A stretch of DNA of 64,000 bases from Hyphomicrobiales bacterium (GTDB lineage: Bacteria; Pseudomonadota; Alphaproteobacteria; Rhizobiales; Rhizobiaceae), in the NCBI GenBank assembly GCA_900471925.1, contig UCGV01000034.1, forward strand, positions 1-64,000. The letters are read 5' to 3'. Made by a program: the position numbers and the translations under genes. The notes under the pieces are model-generated. The model saw only the letters and a program-made list of their open reading frames with translations. It ran no database searches and was not told the DNA's origin. This document shows positions 9,047-17,542 of the stretch, piece by piece; positions within the stretch are counted from its first letter, which is position 1; every line of letters starts with the position of its first letter.

Positions 9047-10318
9047 TCAGGCAACACCTCGCTTCTGTTCGGCGCCATCGCTGCCGAGGATCTCGTCAAG
9101 CGCGGCAATCAGCCGGTCGACCTCGCCGATCGTGTTATAGTGGACCATGGAGACGCGCACGGCACCGTTATACTGCGGAAGGCCGACATGATCGCCAAGC
9201 CGCCGCGCATGGAAATCGCCGAACCGGATCGCAATCTTGTAGGCATCCATTGCCCGGCAGATATCCTCCGAATTGCGCCCTTCGAACACGAAACTGATGG
9301 TCGGGATACGCCTGCCGTTGCGGTTCGTGCTCTCGCCGATGATACGGCAATCATTGCGGCTGCGAAGGTAGGTCAGCAGCCGCTCCGTCAGGGCGTTTTC
9401 CTGCACCGTGATCGCGCTGAAGGCGGCCAGGATCAGCTCGCGCGGTGTCCCGGTCGCGCCGGACTTTGTTCCGAGCTCGCAGAGATAATCGACGATCCCC
9501 GTTACCGCATAGGCCAGTTCATAGTTGGGATTGCCTGGCTCCAGCTTGCCCGGCACCTTATCGCGGCCGTAGAAGAAGTGATAAAGCGGATCGAGTTCCA
9601 GCAGGTGTTCGTACTTCCCGAACATCATCGCGTAGTGGGGCCCATAGGTCTTGTAGAAACTGAAGACATAGTAGTCGACGTCCATGGCCTGGACATCGAC
9701 GGCCCGATGCGGCGCGTAGGCGACCGCGTCCACGCAGAGGCGGGCGCCATGGGCATGCACGATCGCGGCGATATCGGCGATCGGATTGATCGCGCCGAGA
9801 ATATTCGACACATGCGTGACGCAGACGAGCTTCGTCTTCTCGCTCAAAAGCGGCTTGAGGTCGGCAATGTCGAGTTCATAGGTCTTGGTATCGAGCGGCC
9901 AGAACTTGATGACCACCCCCATGTCGCGCAAGCCGTCCCACGGGCCGATATTCGATTCGTGGTCGGAAATCGTCACGATGATCTCGTCGCCGGCGGAAAG
10001 CTGGCTGCGCATGGACCGCGCCAGATTCTGGATGAGGACGGTGGTCGAACTACCGAAGACGATCTCTTCAGGGCGCGTGGCATTGACGAGATTCATGGCG
10101 GCAACGCGGCTGTCCATCAAAGCCTTGGCAGCCTGTTGCGATACGTCGTAGCTGCCGCCGATCTGGACGTTCTTGTCGAACAGGAATGTATTGATGCGCT
10201 CGACCGCGCGCTTCAAGATTTGTGAGCCGCCGGCATTGTCGAAGAACACCCAGCCATGATCAAGGCCCGGAAACTGGCTCCGGACAAAGTCGAGGTCGAG
10301 CAGGCGTTGCGTTTCCAT
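9047..10318 (-). CDS. Class V aminotransferase, cysteine-desulfurase-like protein
   Basis: PLP-dependent fold-type I enzyme, 423 aa, of the cysteine-desulfurase-like subgroup of class V aminotransferases. The PLP lysine is probably Lys223 in SFYKTYGPHYA, and the pyridine-binding Asp197 lies in LCVDAVAYAPH. The gene is not in a Suf/Isc cluster; it lies between an amino-acid ABC transporter and a hydantoinase, so a catabolic lyase, aminotransferase or desulfurase-type role is more likely than Fe-S assembly. Reaction unknown. Confidence 0.85.
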   Translation of the reverse strand: METQRLLDLDFVRSQFPGLDHGWVFFDNAGGSQILKRAVERINTFLFDKNVQIGGSYDVSQQAAKALMDSRVAAMNLVNATRPEEIVFGSSTTVLIQNLARSMRSQLSAGDEIIVTISDHESNIGPWDGLRDMGVVIKFWPLDTKTYELDIADLKPLLSEKTKLVCVTHVSNILGAINPIADIAAIVHAHGARLCVDAVAYAPHRAVDVQAMDVDYYVFSFYKTYGPHYAMMFGKYEHLLELDPLYHFFYGRDKVPGKLEPGNPNYELAYAVTGIVDYLCELGTKSGATGTPRELILAAFSAITVQENALTERLLTYLRSRNDCRIIGESTNRNGRRIPTISFVFEGRNSEDICRAMDAYKIAIRFGDFHARRLGDHVGLPQYNGAVRVSMVHYNTIGEVDRLIAALDEILGSDGAEQKRGVA

Positions 10319-10344
10319 GGGATCCTCCGGGATCTGTCTTCTTG

Positions 10345-11082
10345 TCAGTGATTGAGAACGGCGCGCAGAAAATTCTTCGTGCGCACCTCCTTTGGGCTGT
10401 CGAATATCTCGGCGGGCGTTCCGGCCTCGACGATGCGCCCGCCATCCATGAAGATGACGCGATCGGCGACCTGGCGGGCAAAGCCCATCTCGTGGGTAAC
10501 GACGATCATCGTCACGCCGGTGCCGGCAAGCTTGCGCATGACGTCGAGCACTTCGCCGACCATTTCGGGATCAAGCGCAGATGTCGGTTCATCGAACAGG
10601 AGAACGCGCGGCTCCATCGCCAGGGCTCGGGCGATCGCGACACGCTGTTGCTGGCCGCCGGAGAGCTGTTCGGGATATTTATCCGCCTGTTCGGTGATGC
10701 CGACGCGGGCGAGCAGCTCCCTCGCCTTTCGCGCCGCCTCGTCTGGCGGCGTGCCGCGCACGCGCATCGGTGCGATCATGATGTTCTTCAGGACGCTCAG
10801 ATGCGGAAAGAGATTGAAGGACTGGAAAACCATGCCGACTTCTGCGCGGACCTTGGCAAGATTTCTGCCGCGCTCGACCTTGATGCCGTCGACTTCAATA
10901 CGGCTTTCGCCGGAGAAGCTTTCCAGGTGATTGATGCAGCGAATGAGCGTGGATTTACCCGAGCCCGACGGGCCAATGACACAGACCACCTCGCCTTCGG
11001 CAATCGCCAGATCGATACCGTGCAGCACCTGGAAATCGCCATAGGACTTGTTGAGCCTCTCGATGTTGACGATGGTTTTCAT
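10345..11082 (-). CDS. Polar amino acid ABC transporter ATP-binding protein (GlnQ/HisP type)
   Basis: ATPase subunit of 245 aa. Walker A GPSGSGKST, signature LSGGQQQR, Walker B VLLFDEPTSALDPE and the switch histidine in VVTHEMGFAR are all present, typical of the polar amino acid uptake family. Its ATG overlaps the permease stop (ATGA). A 26-bp gap separates it from the PLP-enzyme gene, so the catabolic genes are probably cotranscribed. Confidence 0.95.
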   Translation of the reverse strand: MKTIVNIERLNKSYGDFQVLHGIDLAIAEGEVVCVIGPSGSGKSTLIRCINHLESFSGESRIEVDGIKVERGRNLAKVRAEVGMVFQSFNLFPHLSVLKNIMIAPMRVRGTPPDEAARKARELLARVGITEQADKYPEQLSGGQQQRVAIARALAMEPRVLLFDEPTSALDPEMVGEVLDVMRKLAGTGVTMIVVTHEMGFARQVADRVIFMDGGRIVEAGTPAEIFDSPKEVRTKNFLRAVLNH

Positions 11083-11753
11083 CTGCGCCTCCCCGCATTG
11101 AAGCGTTTTTCAAGCCGCGCCACGATGATGACCATCGGCCACAGAAAGGCGATGTAGATGACGGCGGCGCCGATCAGTGGCGACGGATTGGCGGTCAGCG
11201 CCTGGGCCTGGGTTGCCTGCTTGAGCAAATCTGGCATTGCCACCACGGAGGCAAGTGCAGTGTCCTTCATCACGTTGATGCAGTTGTTGGTGAGCGGCGG
11301 GATGACGATCTTGATCGCCTGCGGCAGGATGATCTCGGCCATCATGTGCCGGTAGGAAAGCCCGAGCGCCTCGGACGCCTCGAACTGCCCGCGCGGAATG
11401 GCCTCGATACCGGCGCGGAAGATCTCGGCCGTATAGGCAGTCGAGACCAGCGTCAGAGCACCGACCGCCGACACGAAGGGCGAGAGACGGATGCCGACGA
11501 ACGGCAGGGCGTAATAGATGACGATCAGCAGGACGAGGAGCGGGATCGAGCGGAAGATGTCGATGTAGATCTTGGCGATCGCCTGTACGAAGACGTGAGC
11601 ATAGAGACGCAGCAGCGCCAGGACCAGTCCGCCGATCAGGCCTCCGACGATGCTGACGAGGCCGAGTTCAAGCGTGATCCACAGGCCGGAGAGGAGCAGC
11701 GGAAAAGAGCGCTCCAGCACCGCCATGTTGAAGAAGGTCGTAAAAATATCCAT
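11079..11753 (-). CDS. Polar amino acid ABC transporter permease (HisM/GlnP type)
   Basis: Inner-membrane permease of about 224 aa, the only permease in this system, so it probably works as a homodimer. The EAA-type loop is ASEALGLSYRHMMAEIILPQA. The ATG at 11753 (MDIFTTFF) is chosen; a GTG three codons upstream is an alternative and neither has a clear ribosome-binding site. A hairpin lies between it and the binding-protein gene. Confidence 0.93.
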   Translation of the reverse strand: MDIFTTFFNMAVLERSFPLLLSGLWITLELGLVSIVGGLIGGLVLALLRLYAHVFVQAIAKIYIDIFRSIPLLVLLIVIYYALPFVGIRLSPFVSAVGALTLVSTAYTAEIFRAGIEAIPRGQFEASEALGLSYRHMMAEIILPQAIKIVIPPLTNNCINVMKDTALASVVAMPDLLKQATQAQALTANPSPLIGAAVIYIAFLWPMVIIVARLEKRFNAGRRR

Positions 11754-11780
11754 TGAAAGCACCGGTCAGTCGTTGACGGG

Positions 11781-11804
11781 CGGATGACGGCAAGCCGCCA
11801 TCCG
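11781..11804 (-). other. Stem-loop between amino acid binding-protein and permease genes
   Basis: CGGATG-A-CGG pairs with CCG-C-CATCCG around a CAAG loop: nine base pairs with one A/C mismatch. It lies just after the binding-protein stop, where such hairpins commonly protect the upstream message or reduce read-through. Confidence 0.45.
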
Positions 11805-11824
11805 TATCCTTTGACCAGCCGGTC

Positions 11825-12619
11825 TTATTTTGCAGCAGGCATATCTGCGACCTTCACCGTCGAGGTCGTATCGTCAGCCTTGGCCCCGAACCAGGTCTCG
11901 TGCAGCTTGGCGATAAAGCCTTCACCCTTCAACGTCGTGATGACGTCGTTGACCTGCTTGGCGAGAGGATCACCCTTGTTGAACATGATCGAATATTTCT
12001 CGCCGGTCGGGATACGCTCGACGACCTTGATCGTCGGCTTGTCCTTCACGTAATACTGAAGGGCGGGAATATCGCTGATGTAGCCGTCGATACGGCCGGC
12101 TGCGAGATCGAGCATGGCCGGCTGAAGGCCCTCGAAGCGGCGGATTTCGCCGAGGCTGTATTTGGCCGTGTTGCTGGTTGCCCACATGTCACCGGTCGAG
12201 CCGGTATCGACGCCGACCGTCTTGCCGCTCATGCCCTTCAGATCGGCGATGCCGCTTGCTGCCATCACCGTCAGCGACTGGTCGCTGTCATAATAGGGCT
12301 GGGCGAAGCTCACCGATTCCAGGCGCTTCTCCGTGATGGTGATCGACGAGACCGCCATATTGATGCGGCCGGACTGGACGGCGGAAAACAGGCCGTTGAA
12401 CGGAATATTGACGAACTCCACTGATTTGTTGAGCCTCTTGGCAATCTCGGTGACGAGATCGACTTCAAATCCGACGGTCTTGCCCGTCTCGTCCTGAAAC
12501 TCCCACGGGACGTTGCCGATATTGGCACCGACGTTAAGATCGGCTGCATGGGCGGCCATCCCGGCAAGTGCCAGAACGCCCGACAGCAGGGCAGTCTTCA
12601 AAATCGAAAAACGACGCAT
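11825..12619 (-). CDS. Amino-acid-type ABC transporter periplasmic binding protein
   Basis: Solute-binding protein of family 3 (HisJ/GlnH), 264 aa. A typical signal peptide (MRRFSILKTALLSGVLALAG, cleavage near AHAAD) is followed by the binding fold: GFEVDLVTEIAKRL, then the hinge region AVSSITITEKRLESVSFAQPY. First gene of the operon, divergent from the GntR regulator. Its ligand is unknown; the PLP and hydantoinase neighbours suggest an amino acid derivative or cyclic ureide. Confidence 0.93.
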   Translation of the reverse strand: MRRFSILKTALLSGVLALAGMAAHAADLNVGANIGNVPWEFQDETGKTVGFEVDLVTEIAKRLNKSVEFVNIPFNGLFSAVQSGRINMAVSSITITEKRLESVSFAQPYYDSDQSLTVMAASGIADLKGMSGKTVGVDTGSTGDMWATSNTAKYSLGEIRRFEGLQPAMLDLAAGRIDGYISDIPALQYYVKDKPTIKVVERIPTGEKYSIMFNKGDPLAKQVNDVITTLKGEGFIAKLHETWFGAKADDTTSTVKVADMPAAK

Positions 12620-12657
12620 TCAGGTTCCCCTTGTTTTGTTGTGCGCATTTTTGCTAT

Positions 12658-12677
12658 TGGTCTAACCGGTCTGACCA
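12658..12677. promoter_or_regulatory. Candidate GntR/FadR-family operator
   Basis: Imperfect palindrome made of TGGTCTAACC followed by GGTCTGACCA; half-sites match at 8 of 10 positions. The TGGT...ACCA form is typical of FadR-subfamily operators. It lies in the divergent region between the binding-protein and regulator genes. Confidence 0.6.
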
Positions 12678-12732
12678 GTCAGGCCAAATCAATCACGGTC
12701 TCTTGTCATTTGCAAGCGACTGATGGATTAAA

Positions 12733-13473
12733 ATGGTAGGCAACGGGGCGGTCCGGATCCGACACGCCGAAAGAATGGAAAGAATGCTCAACAGGACATT
12801 GGTCCCGCAATCTGCGGCACGCCTGATACAGGACATGATCCAAAGCGGCGAACTTGCAGCCGGCCAGAAAATACCGTCCCAACGCGAGTTTTCCACGCGG
12901 CTCGGCATCAGCCGGGCGTCCCTGCGCGAAGCCCTGCTGACGCTCGAAACGCTCGGCCTGATCAAGACGGAAGCGGGTCGCGGAACCTTTGTCGCCGAGC
13001 GCGGCGGCGCTGCCAATAGCGGCATGGCGCCATGGCGTTACTCCGACAGCTATTCGGTCTTCGACGTGTTCCAGACACGCATCATGCTGGAAGGAAATAT
13101 TGCGGCCCTTGCCGCCGGCCGCCTGACCGGTAACCAGCTTCAGGCAATGGAAGCCGCGACGACGCAGATGGAGGATTGCTGGGCCAAGCAGGATCTGCTT
13201 GCCAATGTCGAGGCAGATCTCGAGTTTCACGCGATCATCGCTTCGGCCTGCAGCAACGCCATGATGCGCGCGCTCTATCAGGTAATCCGCGAGCAACTGA
13301 CGGAAACCCAGCGCCAGCCGATCCCGATCACCGAGCCCGTCCGCATGCAGGCATCCATTGCCGAACATCGCAGGATCATCGCCGCCCTTCGTGACAATGA
13401 CGGCCCTCGTGCCCGCCTGGAAATGGAAACACACGTGCTGAATACTGCTCGATGCGCGGGCCTCAACCCCTAG
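12733..13473 (+). CDS. GntR family regulator (FadR/FCD subfamily)
   Basis: DNA-binding regulator of about 246 aa. The winged-helix includes GELAAGQKIPSQREFSTRLG and ISRASLREALLTLETLGLI; the all-helical C-terminal domain (roughly residues 110-230) is of the FCD type, which often binds a carboxylate with a metal. Alternative start codons lie at 12775 and 12784, near MERMLNRTLV. Divergent from the amino acid importer/hydantoinase operon and probably its regulator through the palindrome at 12658. Confidence 0.9.
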   Translation: MVGNGAVRIRHAERMERMLNRTLVPQSAARLIQDMIQSGELAAGQKIPSQREFSTRLGISRASLREALLTLETLGLIKTEAGRGTFVAERGGAANSGMAPWRYSDSYSVFDVFQTRIMLEGNIAALAAGRLTGNQLQAMEAATTQMEDCWAKQDLLANVEADLEFHAIIASACSNAMMRALYQVIREQLTETQRQPIPITEPVRMQASIAEHRRIIAALRDNDGPRARLEMETHVLNTARCAGLNP

Positions 13474-13524
13474 GCATCGCACACGCAAGTCGGTCGCCCG
13501 AGAGCGCCCGGCAGCCCTGCGACC

Positions 13525-14271
13525 TCAGGCGACCGCTAGGTCGGAGAGCCAGCCATAGCTCAGTTCGCGCTTGCGGCAGTAGGCGACGAGCCGGTCGCGT
13601 GCCTGTCCCGGCCGATCAAGTCCGAGGAAACGGGAGGCGTTTCGCCAGAAAATGTTCGCCTGATGCTCCTCGCTGACACCTGCGAGGGACAGTTCGGCCT
13701 TGATCCTTGGAACATAGGCGTTGTAGTCCCTCTCGAGGGCCATCATCGACCAATCGGTGCCGAACATCAGATGGCGCGCGCCCTGATCGTAGCGGCCTAG
13801 CCAGTGGCTCAACAATGTTCGGATCTTTCGGAGTAGCGCCTCATCGTCGTTGCTGACCAGTTCACTGAGATAGCTCAGATCCGCAAAGAGGTTCGGGCGG
13901 CGCTCCTGATCGATCGTCTCGCCGATAATGTCCTCCCAACTCGGTGGCCCTGAAAACTTGTCCTTGGCACATGACGCCATCACGCTGGTAACGGCACCAG
14001 AGCGAAGGATTTCGTCAAAAGCGCCGAAATGCGCCAGGTTGATCCTCAGCTTGTCGTACTGGTTGGTATCGAGCAGATCCTTCCAATAGGCGGGGCTTGC
14101 CAATTCGCCGTAGCCGCAGCCGGCTCCGATACAGTTTTCCGCGTGCGCCATGATCGGAACTTCTTTCTCGCGGCACCACACATACAGCCGCTTGAGCGCC
14201 GCATCGATCGCCCTATTTGCATTGCCCCAGGCCTTGAAGCCCATCGGCGGATAGATCTTATCCTTAAAGAT
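13525..14271 (-). pseudogene. Amidohydrolase family 2 remnant, 5'-truncated
   Basis: C-terminal part of a TIM-barrel amidohydrolase. The frame opens directly after the AraC stop codon, with residues IFKDKIYPPMGFKAWGN that normally lie mid-protein; the N-terminal metal-binding HxH half is absent. Remaining motifs include VPIMAHAENC, RINLAHFGAF and HLMFGTDWSMM, so the later His and Asp metal ligands survive. It is in the same frame as the AraC gene, separated only by TAG. A shorter protein from the ATG at 14244 could be made but would be inactive. Most likely debris from a deletion joining two loci. Confidence 0.7.
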
Positions 14272-15126
14272 CTAGATGTCGCGGCGTAAAGAGGATCGGA
14301 ATTGCCGGGGTGTCGTACCGGTGCGTTGCCTGAACACATCGTAGAAGCGGCTGCTGGAACCGAAGCCACAGTCGAGTGCAATCTCCAGGATCGAATCCCT
14401 TGTTTCGGCAAGCCGCTGCATTGCTCTCGCGAGGCGATAGCGCGTCAGATACTCCATCACTGAAATGCCGAGAACATCGCGAAACGCCCGATTGGCGGTG
14501 GTCGGGTGAACATCGGCACACCTTCCAAGCTCGGCCAGGCTGAGCGGCTCGGAAAAATGGTGGTTGATCAGATCCGTCAGCACCTCCGTGTGGCGAATGG
14601 CGGGGCTGACTGGTGTCGCAGCAATTGTGACGGACATGGCCCGATCATCGGCGTGGTCAAGGATAAGCCGCCGTACCATGAGCCTGGCCTCATCTGCTAT
14701 CAGCTGGCGCCGGACCGAGTCACCCCGGTTCCACTCCTCCACCCAGGCCGCGACGATTGAAGACGTCGTCTCGCGGCATTCGGGTTCGACCACGAAGGCA
14801 CCCTGCATGATTGCCTGTCTGGCGGCCTTGTCGATGGACAAAGCGAGAAAATCGACGAGTGGAAGGTACAGGCAGACCAGCGGCGCCCCAGGTGTAACAA
14901 GGATCGTCTGGTGTGGGATCGCCGCCCAGAACAGCACAAGACGCCCGGCTTCGACCCGCTCCTGCCGGCCATTGAAAAGATAGGTCATGGTGCCGGCGAG
15001 AAGCAGGTTGATCTCAACGTGATCGTGCCAATGCGCAGCGCTCATGGCATCGGCCGTGTGACGCTCGATCAGGAAGCCCCGCGGCGATCCCTTCCATTCG
15101 CTGTTCTCGTTGAAATGATCCGTCAT
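14272..15126 (-). CDS. AraC family transcriptional regulator
   Basis: 284-aa regulator with an N-terminal cupin-like sensing domain (AAHWHDHVEINLLLAGTMTY) and a C-terminal double HTH containing AELGRCADVHPTTANRAF and ILEIALDCGFGSSSRFYDVF. The ATG at 15126 (MTDHFNENSEW) is chosen; an upstream frame extension lacks domain homology. Divergent from the alpha-galactosidase gene with a 104-bp shared promoter region, so probably its sugar-responsive activator. Confidence 0.9.
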   Translation of the reverse strand: MTDHFNENSEWKGSPRGFLIERHTADAMSAAHWHDHVEINLLLAGTMTYLFNGRQERVEAGRLVLFWAAIPHQTILVTPGAPLVCLYLPLVDFLALSIDKAARQAIMQGAFVVEPECRETTSSIVAAWVEEWNRGDSVRRQLIADEARLMVRRLILDHADDRAMSVTIAATPVSPAIRHTEVLTDLINHHFSEPLSLAELGRCADVHPTTANRAFRDVLGISVMEYLTRYRLARAMQRLAETRDSILEIALDCGFGSSSRFYDVFRQRTGTTPRQFRSSLRRDI

Positions 15127-15230
15127 GCCACTGTCGCGCTTCGATCCAGGAATACTTGTATCAATAACAGGAAGAAATTCTGATTTGGAAGAGGCACGAC
15201 TATGGTGACCTTGACCGACGGGAGACCAAA

Positions 15231-16547
15231 ATGCCGAAGATTTGTCTTGTAGGTGCCGGCAGCACCGTTTTTGCGCAGAACATTCTGGGAGACGTGCTTT
15301 CCACGCCATCGGGCAGCGATTATGTCATCAGCCTGTTCGACATCGATCCCGAGCGGCTGAAGACATCGGAGATCGTCGCGAGGCGCATCTGCGAGGCACT
15401 CAATCTTCAAAGAGTGAAGGTCGAGGCGACACTCGATCGCCGCGAGGCGCTGCGCGGATCGGACTTCGTCATCCTGATGATGCAGGTCGGCGGCTACAAG
15501 CCCGCGACCGTGACGGATTTCGACGTACCGAAGCGTTACGGCCTGCGGCAGACGATTGCCGACACGCTCGGCATCGGCGGCATCTTCCGCGGTCTTCGCA
15601 CCATCCCGGTTCTAGAAGCGATCTGCCGCGATATGGAGGAGGTCTGCCCTGACGCGTTGCTGATGCAATATGTGAACCCGATGGCGATCAATTGCTGGGC
15701 GATCAAGGAATTGGCACCTTCCATCCGCACCGTTGGGCTTTGCCATAGCGTCCAGCATACCGCCGCCCATCTTGCCTCTTGCCTTGGGGAAGAGATTGCC
15801 GACATCAGCTATATCTCGGCCGGCATCAACCACGTCGCCTTCTTCCTGAAATACGAGAAACTGCATGCCGATGGCCGGCGGGAAGATCTCTATCCCCGCC
15901 TCAAAGCTCTCGCCGTCGACGGACGCGTGCCGGACGACGACCGCGTACGCTTCGACGTGTTGAAGCGGCTCGGCCATTTCGTGACGGAATCCAGCGAACA
16001 CTTTTCCGAATACACTTCGTGGTACATCAAGGCGCGCCGCCCGGAGCTCATCGACAAACTCAATATCCCGCTCGATGAATATATCAGCCGTTGCGAAAGG
16101 CAGATTTCCGAATGGCATGCTCTGCGCCGCGATCTCGAGGGCGACAAGCCAATCGAGGTCTGCCGCAGCAATGAATATGCCGCCGGCATTATCAATGCAG
16201 CCGTCACCGGCAATCCGGCACTCATCTACGGCAATGTTCCCAATAACGGCCTGATCGAGAACCTGCCGGCTGAATGTATCGTGGAAGTACCCTGTCACGT
16301 GGACAGGAACGGCATCCAGCCGACCCGCATCGGCAGGATCCCGTCCCAGCTTGCCGCGGTCATGAAACTCAGCATTTCGGTTCAGGAACTTACCGTCGAA
16401 GCAGCGCTGACAGGCAAACGCGATCGCATCTATCAGGCGGCCCTGCTCGATCCGCACACATCCGCGGAACTGTCGCCGGACGAAATCTGGGGACTCGTCG
16501 ATGACTTGATCGAGGCGCACGGCGACCTTTTGCCGAAGTATAATTGA
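15231..16547 (+). CDS. melA: Alpha-galactosidase, glycoside hydrolase family 4
   Basis: NAD- and Mn-dependent GH4 alpha-galactosidase (melibiase), 438 aa, cytoplasmic. The N-terminal Rossmann motif is KICLVGAGSTVFAQN; metal ligands expected in the family are Cys171 in GLCHSVQHTAAH and His201 in SAGINHVAFF. Similarity to Escherichia coli MelA runs the whole length (QTIADTLG, YVNPMAIN, FVTESSEHFSEYT). It releases galactose from alpha-galactosides. It has its own terminator, so it is transcribed separately from the amino-sugar cluster downstream. Confidence 0.93.
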   Translation: MPKICLVGAGSTVFAQNILGDVLSTPSGSDYVISLFDIDPERLKTSEIVARRICEALNLQRVKVEATLDRREALRGSDFVILMMQVGGYKPATVTDFDVPKRYGLRQTIADTLGIGGIFRGLRTIPVLEAICRDMEEVCPDALLMQYVNPMAINCWAIKELAPSIRTVGLCHSVQHTAAHLASCLGEEIADISYISAGINHVAFFLKYEKLHADGRREDLYPRLKALAVDGRVPDDDRVRFDVLKRLGHFVTESSEHFSEYTSWYIKARRPELIDKLNIPLDEYISRCERQISEWHALRRDLEGDKPIEVCRSNEYAAGIINAAVTGNPALIYGNVPNNGLIENLPAECIVEVPCHVDRNGIQPTRIGRIPSQLAAVMKLSISVQELTVEAALTGKRDRIYQAALLDPHTSAELSPDEIWGLVDDLIEAHGDLLPKYN

Positions 16548-16589
16548 AGGCGGGCCGCAGGCCTGTTCACTCATCAAAATGTTCAACGG

Positions 16590-16626
16590 GGCACGTCGTC
16601 TTTCGAGATGGCGTGCCTTTCTTTTA
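16590..16626 (+). terminator. Rho-independent terminator after melA
   Basis: A 12-bp stem (16590-16601 with 16606-16617, two G-T pairs) closed by a TTCG tetraloop and followed by TTTCTTTT. It lies 43 bp after the alpha-galactosidase stop. The UUCG loop and T-run make this the clearest intrinsic terminator in the window. Confidence 0.9.
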
Positions 16627-16670
16627 TGCATCCGCCAACAGATGGCGCAACGCCAAAAAGATCATAAACG

Positions 16671-16684
16671 ATCATAATTATGAT
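16671..16684. promoter_or_regulatory. Candidate operator of the DeoR-type regulator
   Basis: Perfect 14-bp palindrome ATCATAATTATGAT 31 bp upstream of the regulator start, flanked by further GATCAT and TGATCG half-site-like sequences in an AT-rich stretch. Likely an autoregulatory site that would control the whole cluster. Confidence 0.55.
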
Positions 16685-16714
16685 TGACATTGATCGTATC
16701 GGGTGGGAACCTTG

Positions 16715-17542
16715 ATGCAAATAAACAAAAAGCGGCAGGGGCGATTTGTGAACCAGACTGGCGGCGTAAAGACTGATCGGCTCGATGCCATCCGTAGTCA
16801 TCTCTACGCGAATGGCTTTTCGACTATTCAGGATCTGGCCGATGCTGTCGGCGCTTCGCTCGCAACCGTGCGGCGCGACCTGCAGATTCTCGAACAGGAT
16901 GGCGCTATCGATCGCGTGCATGGCGGTGCCCGCATCGCCGAAGGTTCCTCGGTCGAAATGGCCTTCCAGGAGCGCGAAAAGCGCCAGCTCTCTGCCAAGC
17001 GCGCGATCGCCAATGCAGCGTACGAACTGCTCCAGCCGCGCACGGCGATTTTCCTCGATGCCGGCACGACGGTGCTTCAGCTTGCCCGGCTCATCCGCAT
17101 TAACCCGATGCCGCTACGCATTTTCACCAACGGCCTGATCGTCGCGCAGGAGTTCCTGAACATTCCGAACCTCGAGGTCGTGCTGCTCGGCGGCCAGCTA
17201 CGCAGTGAAAACGCCTCGCTCGTCGGTCCCCAGGCAGAGGCGATGCTGGAGACGATCTGGTTCGATCAGCTGTTTCTCGGCGCCAGCGCCATTAGCCCCG
17301 ATGGCGCGATCTACAGCGTGGACAGCGCCGAAGCGAGCCTGAATCGGCGCATGCTTTCGCGCTCCGCGAACGGCTATGTCCTGGCGGATTCCTCGAAATT
17401 CGGGACGATGGCGACCTACAAAGTGGCGCCGCTGAACGCTGCAAAGCTCATCACCGACAAGAACCTTACTGCACAATGGCGCGCTGAACTCAAGAATTTC
17501 GGCGTCGCGGCAACCTATGCCGAGCTCGGAGCGAAGGAATGA
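16715..17542 (+). CDS. DeoR family regulator of the amino-sugar cluster
   Basis: DeoR/GlpR-type repressor of 275 aa. The HTH is FSTIQDLADAVGASLATVRR followed by RVHGGA, and the C-terminal effector domain has the DAGTTVLQLARLI motif that binds a phosphosugar. The ATG at 16715 is preferred; a GTG at 16703 and a GTG at 16748 are alternatives. First gene of a tightly packed operon (its stop overlaps the kinase start), so it is probably autoregulated. AgaR is the functional analogue in enterobacteria. Confidence 0.9.
   Translation: MQINKKRQGRFVNQTGGVKTDRLDAIRSHLYANGFSTIQDLADAVGASLATVRRDLQILEQDGAIDRVHGGARIAEGSSVEMAFQEREKRQLSAKRAIANAAYELLQPRTAIFLDAGTTVLQLARLIRINPMPLRIFTNGLIVAQEFLNIPNLEVVLLGGQLRSENASLVGPQAEAMLETIWFDQLFLGASAISPDGAIYSVDSAEASLNRRMLSRSANGYVLADSSKFGTMATYKVAPLNAAKLITDKNLTAQWRAELKNFGVAATYAELGAKE

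Noticed and set aside
8864..10225. 453-aa plus-strand open frame
   Set aside because: Antisense to the hydantoinase and PLP-enzyme genes, both with clear motifs.
9047..10318. Assignment of the PLP protein to Fe-S cluster assembly (SufS/NifS)
   Set aside because: No suf, isc or nif gene is adjacent and the context is transport and cyclic-amide hydrolysis.
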